Origin: Monoraphidium neglectum
Lineage: Eukaryota; Chlorophyta; Chlorophyceae; Sphaeropleales; Selenastraceae
DNA length: 12,325 bases
Direction: 5' to 3'
Assembly: GCF_000611645.1 (NCBI RefSeq)
Contig: NW_014012640.1
Location: forward strand, 1 to 12,325
Shown: one piece after another, positions 1-6,790 of the stretch
Layout of the letters: every line of letters begins with the position of its first letter
Position numbering within the stretch: the stretch's first letter is position 1
Translations under genes and position numbers: made by a program
Notes under the pieces: model-generated
Told to the model about the DNA's origin: nothing
Databases searched by the model: none
What the model saw: the letters and a program-made list of their open reading frames with translations, nothing else

Positions 1-222
1 GCTCCAGAGTTCTTCTCGCGGCGCTACCTGGCTGACCTGGAGCGCCGCGCAGCGCAGGCCGCGGCTGCCAGGGCAGATGGACCACGGGGTGGCGGCGGCA
101 GCGCAGGAGGCGGCCAGAAGCCCAGGCAGCGGCACCACCATGACCGGGATCACTCGCAGGAGCAGCAGCAGCAGCAGCCAGGGGCGTCGGTGATGAATGC
201 GGCGCGGCCCAAGCCAGACTGA
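1..222 (+). CDS. 3' end of an unrecognised gene (C-terminal 73 residues)
   Basis: Frame 1 is open from the first base and ends at a TGA at 220-222, giving 73 residues of a protein that starts outside the window. It begins APEFFSRRYLADLERR, followed by an Ala-rich stretch that looks like a short charged helix. After that come a Gly/Ser-rich linker (GGGGSAGGG), a basic and His-rich patch (KPRQRHHHDRDH), a run of five Gln encoded by CAG, and the tail MNAARPKPD. The ordered part seems to stop near residue 20 and the rest looks disordered, which is common for C-termini of GC-rich algal proteins. I do not recognise the family, and no catalytic motif is visible. The strong third-position G/C and the low-complexity pattern match the better-identified genes in the window, which is the main reason to call it coding. 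The upstream exon border cannot be seen. Confidence 0.7.
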   Translation, partial: APEFFSRRYLADLERRAAQAAAARADGPRGGGGSAGGGQKPRQRHHHDRDHSQEQQQQQPGASVMNAARPKPD

Positions 223-302
223 CAGGCTGCGCAAGGCTCGGCCATGCGCCAGCCTCAGACAGGCACCAGCCTCGGACAGGGCGCAGCGTATTTGCCAACT
301 GG

Positions 303-307
303 TGTAA
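303..307 (+). terminator. candidate TGTAA polyadenylation signal
   Basis: TGTAA is the usual polyadenylation signal of green algae such as Chlamydomonas. This copy lies about 80 bases after the stop codon of the gene ending at 222, a plausible distance for a short 3' untranslated region. A five-base match can arise by chance, so the call rests mostly on position. Confidence 0.35.
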
Positions 308-1357
308 ACCTCACGGTGCATTTGTGCGCGGCCAGGCATGCGTGCGACGGCAGACCAGACCATCGGCCATGGCACAGATGTTGCAGGCCCAGGTGTTTGT
401 GCCTGCCGCGGCTCGGTAGCAGTCCGACGGGGAGAGGTCGATACCGCCGTGCTCCAGCTTAGCGGGGGGCGCGCCCACCGTTGCGCCTGCTGCCGATTGA
501 CAACCTCGGTGAGGCTATCCCAGGAGAGCCGTCCCCTCCTCCCACAGGCCCCGCAACCGCGGTCTGGTCGAACCCCGCGGCGGTAGTGTTTCGAGTGGGT
601 CGGTGGGGCGCCTGCGCCTGGCACGAGCAAACAGCGCGGCTGACCACGAACCACCACAGCGGCTTAACAGCGCAGCGGCTGCGTCACCGCACTGACGGCC
701 AGGCAGGCGCATGTGCTCTGGCTCCACCCAGCCTGGCATCCTTGGTCCCTTCTGTATGACCCTTGGACCGCGAGGCACGCTGCCAATGATCCCGTTACAT
801 TCAGTTACAGGCGCAGGCGTGCAAGCTAGCGTGTGCTGTGGGTGGTTTTCAATACCATTCCAGGCTCAATCATGCAAAAAGATAATGGCCGCTCCCCTTA
901 CCATGTACGAATAGGGCACAGAGGCAGGCGGGGGGCGCGTACTAACAGGCAAGTGACCCTGAAAAATTTCAGGCACCGCGCATCAACGTGCAGGAACGCA
1001 GCGCGCTGGCCGACGTGTGACTGCTGCCGGAGGCGAGCACATCTCGCCGCACTTGTGCGCACAGCCGAATAGGGCCGCGGCTGAGAAGGGTGTGGCGCGC
1101 TATGCGCGGGACCTCGCCCCCCAGTGCGTGGGTGACTGCAACCATGGGTCGGGCATTGGGGGCGGCATTAGCATATGCACAAGCGCCGCACGCAAGGGCG
1201 TGCCTGCCACCCTCTTGTTCGTATCAAAGCAAGCGAAATGCATCAAGGCGTGGTGGGCAGGGTGCAGCGCCGCTGTACTGATGGCAGGCGCGCATCCGGC
1301 CCTGGTGCGCCAAGACCACACCGCCGCGCTGGGTCACCCCAAGGCGACTGCCTTGAG

Positions 1358-1377
1358 AGGCACGTGCCTGTCACGTG
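1358..1377. promoter_or_regulatory. paired CACGTG (G-box/E-box) elements
   Basis: Two copies of CACGTG lie at 1361-1366 and 1372-1377, with their starts exactly 11 bases apart, about one helical turn. The first sits inside a 12-base perfect palindrome, AGGCACGTGCCT (1358-1369). The second reads CACGTGGC, the plant G-box form. A related AACGTGG follows at 1384-1390. CACGTG is the core bound by bHLH and bZIP dimers in plants and algae. No gene start is placed nearby, so any target is unknown. Confidence 0.3.
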
Positions 1378-1466
1378 GCAGGCAACGTGGGCAGATCCCG
1401 GGCCAGCAGGCTCCTAAGGCCCTGGCACAGCGTGTCCCGCCTTCAACAGGGCGCCGGGGGCTGCGG

Positions 1467-1482
1467 GCGGGGTGCACCCCGC
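1467..1482. repeat. 16-base perfect palindrome
   Basis: GCGGGGTGCACCCCGC is its own reverse complement over all 16 bases, with no spacer. It could be a site for a dimeric protein or a cruciform-prone sequence. No gene context explains it. Confidence 0.6.
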
Positions 1483-1590
1483 ACCCCTAGTAGCTGCGCA
1501 TGCGTCGGCATACGCGCTGGCTAATGCAAAGTGGCTCAAGCACCCTGCACGGGGCAGCCTTGGCCGTTGAACGCATTGGAAATTCATAGT

Positions 1591-1613
1591 TGCGCTCGCG
1601 CGCTCGCGCTCAC
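1591..1613. repeat. short GC/CT-rich simple repeat
   Basis: The stretch repeats GCGCTC units imperfectly (GCGCTC, GCGC, GCTC, GCGCTC) and then passes into CACTCACAC. It is low-complexity DNA with no coding signal. Confidence 0.5.
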
Positions 1614-2010
1614 TCACACGCCAGCCTGCCAGCAAGTGCCAAGCACAAATGGCGTCCATACGCCCGCGCGGCAGCACCGCGTAGGCATTGATTTCTAGCA
1701 TAAGCAACGCAAAAGCAACATGCGCAGGCAGGCGCAATCAGAGCCTTTTCATGTAAGCATTCCGGGGGCAAGGCGCACCCACACCGCGCAGGGGCACAGC
1801 ACAGGCGAACAGCCGCAAGCAACTGCCAGCCAAAGCCAGCTGCTTGCCTGTGTGGGGCCAGGGGTAGTGTGCGATCACGGCTGCAATGGGGGGTGCGTGT
1901 TTGCCCCCCATACGAGGCGACTTTGCAGCAGGTGGGGACGAAGAAGGTCCCAAAGGGCGCGGCATGACGTCCTGGCTGAGCGGACACCCCATGACATGAG
2001 AATCGACGGA

Positions 2011-2096
2011 AGAAACACACGATTGCGCACAAACCCGCACCCACCGACCCACACACCCAGCAACACCACCAAACCAGATGTGTGCGCACACGCATG
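2011..2096. repeat. A/C-rich tract followed by alternating purine-pyrimidine palindrome
   Basis: From 2011 to 2076 the plus strand is almost entirely A and C (ACACAC, CCCACCCA and CACCACC-like runs). It then passes into 2078-2096, where purines and pyrimidines alternate without a break for 19 bases. That part includes the 12-base perfect palindrome GTGTGCGCACAC (2080-2091). Such alternation is a classic Z-DNA-prone pattern. No gene or mobile element border is visible. Confidence 0.55.
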
Positions 2097-3278
2097 AGCT
2101 ACAACCCCAGACAACGCGCACATGAGAAAGAGGGGTGTCGCCCTGGCACCATCCTGGCAGGGGTGGGGGCGCAGGTGGCTGCGGCAACGCGCCATCACGC
2201 ATGACCGGAACAGTGGCGGCACAGGACGACGCGTACGCCGGCAAACTCAAGAATCACCAAGGGCAAATGACCACCCAAACCATGTGAGCAGGGGCGGGCC
2301 AGCCGCTGCGGTCAACACAAGTGCTGTGACTGGATTTACGCAACACGCGCAACCAGTGAGGCCGACGGACAACAGCAGGTCTTATGGCGGTGTGCTATGC
2401 AAATGATTGTGTGTGTGCTGGGAGTAGGGGGGCCGTGCGCGGGCAAGCCGCGTGCCCGCAGCCTTGGCGCCCTGCCCTCTCCTCAGCTATGGGGAGCAAG
2501 TGCTGTGCACACGCCGGGCTAAGTGTGGACAGACCCGCCTGCTGGAGGGAGACGCGGGGCGTCCACCTCCCCTACTCTCCTGGCAAATATGGTTGTGCAG
2601 CGCGTGTTGCGAGGAACGTGTCCGCCGGTCAGAGCACGAGCTCGGCCCCCCGCCTGGGGCGCAGCCCGGCGTCCCTGGGTGGCAAGGCCGGCAGGTACAG
2701 CCGCGGCAAGCTTGTCCCCTCTCAGGCGTGCCACAAGACAGGGCGGCAAGGCGTGATTGGCAGCCTGCTGCAAAGACGCACTGCGGAGCGTCTCAAGCGG
2801 TTCTACCAGAAAGGCGAATGTCAACATCCGTCCCGCCTCATCAGAGCCCTCCGACGCGGCCCGCCATCGCTGGCGTTAGGCGCACACCGTTCTCTGCGGG
2901 CAGCTTCAAGGGCCCAGGCATGCACGCTGGGCATGGCGACAGGCGGCAGTGCTGATGTTGCGGACGTGTGCAGGCGGCAGTGCGGCCACACGGATGTGCA
3001 TCTGGCGTCGACAGGCGCCAGCAGGCGGGCAGTGCGTGCGTCTTTCTTGAGAGAGCAGGGGCCCACAACCGTGAAGCTCGGGGGTGCACAGCAACACGTG
3101 TGAGCTGGACCGCGCATGAAGGCGACATGGGCGCCGAAATTCTTCATGCGGCAAGGGATTCATGGCGCAGGCCAGCTCCTGTCAGGCCGCTGGTGGCACC
3201 CCCTTGACCCCATCCACGACACGCGCGCCCCTCAAAACCCAGCAAATGCGGCCCGGCGGGTGAAGGCTCCGCCCGGCG

Positions 3279-5782
3279 TCACGCGGCAGGCAGCGCCAAC
3301 GGCCGCACGCCCGCGGCCAGCGACGACGCGCTGTCCTCCTCCTCGCCCTCGGACTCGTCAAAATCCTCGTCGCCGTCGTCCTCGGAGCGCGCGCCCCCCT
3401 CAGCGCCCAACCCAGCCCCGCTCTCGCCGCAGCGCACAAGCTTGCCGGGTCGTCCGCGCCGTGCGGCTTGGCGGTCGATGCGACAGATCTCTGAGATTAG
3501 CATCTCCTCGCTGGCCTCGCCCTCCTCGCTGAAGTCATCGTCCGCACCGCTGACGTCACCTTCGTCGTTATCGCAGCAGGCCATGGCGTCTTCGACGCGC
3601 GGGGCGGGGCCGCCGCTGGCCCACCTGACCATGGCAGGGGAGGCTGCGGTGCAAGGGACCCCGGCGCCACCAAAGGGGATTCCGCCAAAGCTGCCCCTAA
3701 AAGATGCCGAGCGGTCATGCTGGAGGGACAGCGGCTGGGCCGCAGCGCCAAAGGCTGCTGGCTGCTGCCGCGCTGCCGCCGCCGCAGCGTTGAGCGCGGC
3801 AGCGGCACGCAGGCTGTCACCGCCGGGAGTGGCGCCGCAGGTGGGCGCTGCGTGCGCCGGCTTGAACATGAGCAGCGCTGAGGCACGGCTGTGAGCCGAG
3901 GGCGGCTGGCGCATGGCGAGCAGCTTTTCGGCAAGTGGCGGCAGTGGCAGGCCTAGCGCGCCGGCCGCCAGCAGGGCGGTGGAAAGGTAGGGGTCGCAGT
4001 CCCCGGCCGGGCGACGGTCCACAAACGCCCCCGACCTCGAAACGAGCGCGCTGGTGGGGATTACGATCGCCGCACGCCGGTCGCCGACAGCCACTGAGAA
4101 CGACGACGCTGCAGACCCGCTTGCAGCAGTGGCCGCGCCGGCAAAGCCCGGCGAGTGCCGTGGGTGGGCAGCCTGGAGGCGCGATATCATGCGCTGCATC
4201 TCGCAGATGCCATCGGGCGCGGCGCGGCTCGCGGCGGTGCTGAACTCGGTGCTGCAGCCGCCGGGGCCGCCGTGACACGCGGCGGCGGCGGCGGCGGCGT
4301 GGAGCCCCGGAGCCGTGCTGCCGTGCTGCGCGCTGCAAGGGCGTGGCTTCAGGCCAACGTCCACTGAGAGCTCCTCCCCCAGGCGCCGCAGCAGGAACCG
4401 TGACACGCAGAGCTGGTCGCCCGCCTCCAGGCCGCCCGCACAGGGGCCAATGCGGTAGGTCCAGCAGTCGCAGCACGAGGCAGCACAGGCAGAGCCCGCG
4501 TAGCGCAGGCCGGCCTTGATGCAGGCGCGCATGTGCAGCTCAGACAGCTGCCGCGCACGCCGCGCGGCCGGCGAGCCACGTGGGTGCTGCGGCTGTGCGT
4601 GCGCCTGCAGCAGCAGCCGTGCAGCCGCTGCGGCGCCGCCGGGCAGCGCCGAGAGTGACGCGGCGAGCGCGCCGCCGCACGACCCACCGCTGCCAGGGCT
4701 GCCGCTCGCCAGCGGCACCGTGCCATCGCAGGGGCTGCCCCAGGGCGACTCGCTCTCGTAACTGTGATGGCTCGCGGCTGGCCAGCTGCCCCCGCCGCCG
4801 CCGGCGCCCGGCACGTAGATGGGCACCCCCGCGGCGAACACGCCGGGCGGCAGGCCAGTGAATGGGTCGAGCACTGTGTACTCCTGCTCCATGCTAAATA
4901 CAGGGCATGCCCCCGCCACAGCTGCCATGACCTCTGCACATGCCGCACGTGAGTTGGCGTCGTGTGGCCGCGAGTGCAGATCGCCAGTGCCCAGCTGCGG
5001 GAGGCGTGCGCGAGGGGGTATGTCACAAGGCCAGCAGGGGCGAGGGAGAGTGCATCAGCTGTGCCGGCAGCGGGCCTTGTATCTGCTGAGTGCCGCAAGT
5101 GCCATTGATGACGCAAATGCTCTACAGGCATGGGAAGCATGCAGCACGAGCAGCACCCAACGCTGAATGACCGGCGATGATTTTGCCGTCGCTTGTCATC
5201 CGCTTTCAGCGTTGCAACGCTGAGCGCTCGCACCTGCGGCGGCACGTGAGCGTCGCAGATAACCAGTATGTGCTCCCCACCCCGCAACGGGTCGGAGTAG
5301 ATCGACCGCGGCTGCAGATAGAGCTCGCCGCACTCTGTCTGCAACTCCACCGGCGGCAGCTCATCGCTGCTCTGCGGCCGTCCGCCCTCAAGCACCACCG
5401 TCTTGCTCTGGAGCTCGCCCAGGGCAGGATCGACTATGTAGATGTACTCCGCCAGTACCTGCGTGCCGGACGAGACGGGAGAAGCCTTGAGATCAGGTCC
5501 ACTTTTACTGGTTCTCGGTGAGCCCCAGCCCTGGCCAGGTGGAGCACGTCTCCAGGCGTCAACCCTAAGTCGCAGATGTGCTTGGAGTGCAAGCAGGCAG
5601 CCAGGACAGCCGAGACACCCTGCAGGCTGCCTCGACCAGCTGTGCCCTCCGGCTGTCCCCCTGTTGTGCTGGGCGCCCCCTGGCGCAACAAGTGTTGACT
5701 GCTACCAGCATACCTTCTCTCCCATCTGCATGGTTACAGGCGCTCCCCATCTGTCAAAGCTGAACGGGGGGTCTGGCTCCAT
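3279..5782 (-). CDS. glutamine synthetase-like protein, probable pseudoenzyme
   Basis: Three exons on the minus strand: 5782-5714, 5458-5234 and 4994-3279, giving 669 residues. All introns are GT-AG and in phase 0. Exon 1 ends GEK and exon 2 begins VLAEYIYI, which rebuilds the EKVIAEYIWI start of plant and algal GSII. Later GSII landmarks are LQPRSIYSDPLRGGEHILVICDA (residues 73-95), MEQEY (133-137), a helix at 248-260, WTYRIGP (276-282), AGDQ (289-292), VGDRRAAIVI (401-410) and DRRPAGDCDPYL (424-435). Key catalytic sequence is lost. The DGSSTGQ loop is absent near residue 65, two metal-binding Glu near 268-277 are replaced, NGAGxHxN is GGCSTE, and the R-L-T-G-R motif is gone; only the two Glu of MEQEY remain. 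It has an insertion at about 159-247 and an acidic tail of about 200 residues. GSII is normally about 360 residues. The chosen ATG is the first after an in-frame stop; ATGs at residues 18 and 20 are alternatives. The fold assignment is firm and the role is unknown. Confidence 0.85.
3282..3578 (-). other. acidic C-terminal tail with AT-hook-like motif (within the GS-like gene)
   Basis: The last 99 residues of the GS-like protein hold two acidic clusters. One is at about 573-600 (DNDEGDVSG, DDDFSEEGEASEE) and the other at about 633-655 (SEDDGDEDFDESEGEEED). Between them lies RRGRPGK (610-616, bases 3461-3441). RGRP flanked by basic residues is the core of the AT-hook that binds the minor groove of AT-rich DNA. 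Acidic runs of this kind are common in nuclear and chromatin proteins. Neither feature belongs to known glutamine synthetases. A single AT-hook-like match is suggestive, not proof. Confidence 0.5.
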
Positions 5783-6390
5783 GCCGCGGCCCCGGTCGAC
5801 GCTGTCTAGCTTGCTGTTTAGTCACAGCCAAAGCTGTGGCCGAAATGAGCTTGCCGCCGTTGCGGGTCAGAGATGGCTAGCGTGCCATTCAAGTCTTGCC
5901 ACCTAGCTGTGTCCGTGTGGGAGGCTGTGCAGGGCTTCCAAGTGAAGAATCATAAATTTGTGTGAAGAGCGAACGAAATGGAGGGAACGTCTACACACAA
6001 AGCCCATGCGTCACAAAGACTTGCGGCAGCTGACCTTGACACTGCCGTGGTCGCCGGTTAGCAGCGCTCCACGCGAGCAGCGAGGGTCGAGTGAACTAGT
6101 GCCGCCGTAATATTGAAACCACTGGCAACGCAAGCACCACATAGTCACATGCTGGCTCGTCCGTTGGATTCAAGCTTGCCTCGGCCATCAATGCACCCAG
6201 CCAGCACCATGTTGTCGGCCCTAGCTTCCCTCCCGCCTTGTCACTGACAATACATGATTACCCTGGAAACTCAGACACCATGTGCTTGATGGACGCATGC
6301 TGCTGTGCAATGATGACCAGGGCGGGCTGCGCTTCCATATCCAACCAACCGCATAGGAGGCGCCCGGTGACCAACCTCCGTGCCGCTCTT

Positions 6391-6430
6391 GGGGGTGCCA
6401 TGTGGAAAGCCCACATGGCATGTGCACCCC
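6391..6430. repeat. hairpin-forming inverted repeat
   Basis: TGCCATGTGG (6396-6405) and CCACATGGCA (6411-6420) are exact reverse complements of 10 bases, separated by a 5-base loop (AAAGC). Outside them GGGG (6391-6395) can pair with CCCC (6427-6430), leaving a 6-base bulge on one side. Either strand would give a stable stem in RNA. It lies roughly 360-400 bases after the TBCC stop, in the likely 3' flank of that transcript. Confidence 0.6.
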
Positions 6431-6633
6431 GATGTGTGCGCGCGATGCAATCGCACGGGTCAAAAGCCAGCTTGTTTGTGGCATGTTGAGGGTGCATGCG
6501 AACAGCGAACAACTGTGGTGTATATGCACGCATAGGTCGCAATGCGTGTTTGGCAGTTGAATTGCGGGGGTGGCAGCCGCAGCTTCCCTCCTGGCTCCGC
6601 AATGGTGTCAAGGCAGGTGTAGCCGCCTCACCG

Positions 6634-6660
6634 CCCTGCGCCCCTGCGCCTGGCGCAGGG
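6634..6660. repeat. inverted repeat with adjoining tandem copy
   Basis: CCCTGCGCC (6642-6650) and GGCGCAGGG (6652-6660) are exact reverse complements with one base between them. Just before, CCCTGCGC at 6634-6641 repeats the first eight bases of the left arm in tandem. It lies about 130-160 bases past the TBCC stop and would form a GC-rich hairpin in the 3' flank of that transcript. Confidence 0.55.
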
Positions 6661-6790
6661 ACGCACCACCAGCAGCACTGGGCGTCACACATCAAAGGGG
6701 TGCGCCTCTGATTTATGAGGCGACGTGTGGGCCACGCAGGAGGCGATGGCGCCAGGCAAACGCCTGCACCGACTCGGCAAATGGCCGGCG

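Larger units (their letters stand above)
223..3278. other. 3-kb interval with no supportable gene
   Basis: Apart from the possible 3' untranslated region of the first gene, and probably that of the GS-like gene at its right end, I see no convincing gene here on either strand. Open frames exist, as expected in GC-rich DNA. The longest is a plus-strand frame at 2384-3103 (239 codons), but none shows a recognisable domain, a family motif, or splice borders that join it to anything conserved. The interval does contain non-coding structure: palindromes at 467-476, 1358-1369, 1467-1482 and 2080-2091, a GCGCTC-type repeat at 1591-1613, and an A/C-rich tract at 2011-2076. Two TTACA words at 795-799 and 805-809 would be TGTAA signals for a minus-strand transcript, but no minus-strand gene was found to use them. 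Confidence 0.5.
5783..6790. other. non-coding interval between TBCC and the GS-like gene
   Basis: This 1-kb stretch follows the TBCC stop and precedes the GS-like start, both on the minus strand. It should hold the TBCC 3' untranslated region and the promoter of the GS-like gene. I found no coding exon with family support on either strand, no clear TATA box, and no TTACA (minus-strand TGTAA) after the TBCC stop. It does hold two strong inverted repeats, at 6391-6430 and 6634-6660, described separately. A small TATGC/GCATA inverted repeat lies at 6523-6534. Confidence 0.5.

Noticed and set aside
248..280. Imperfect tandem CCAGCCTCAGACAGG / CCAGCCTCGGACAGG
   Set aside because: It is only two copies, lies just past a stop codon in a likely 3' untranslated region, and has no sign of a larger element.
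795..809. Two TTACA words as minus-strand polyadenylation signals
   Set aside because: They match TGTAA in reverse and lie 10 bases apart, but no minus-strand gene could be found to the right of them.
1017..1490. 157-codon plus-strand open frame
   Set aside because: Its composition and other-frame shadows look random. It crosses the CACGTG pair and the 16-base palindrome, and no motif is visible.
1610..2250. Overlapping minus-strand open frames of 161 and 170 codons
   Set aside because: Cys-, Trp- and Val-rich stretches come from the reverse of the A/C-rich tract. Neither frame has a recognisable motif or a join to a conserved exon.
4349..5398. 349-codon minus-strand open frame across the GS-like introns
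   Set aside because: Only its first part (exon 2) matches GSII. After the CAG/GTGCGAG donor it reads through intron 2 and then out of frame through exon 3.
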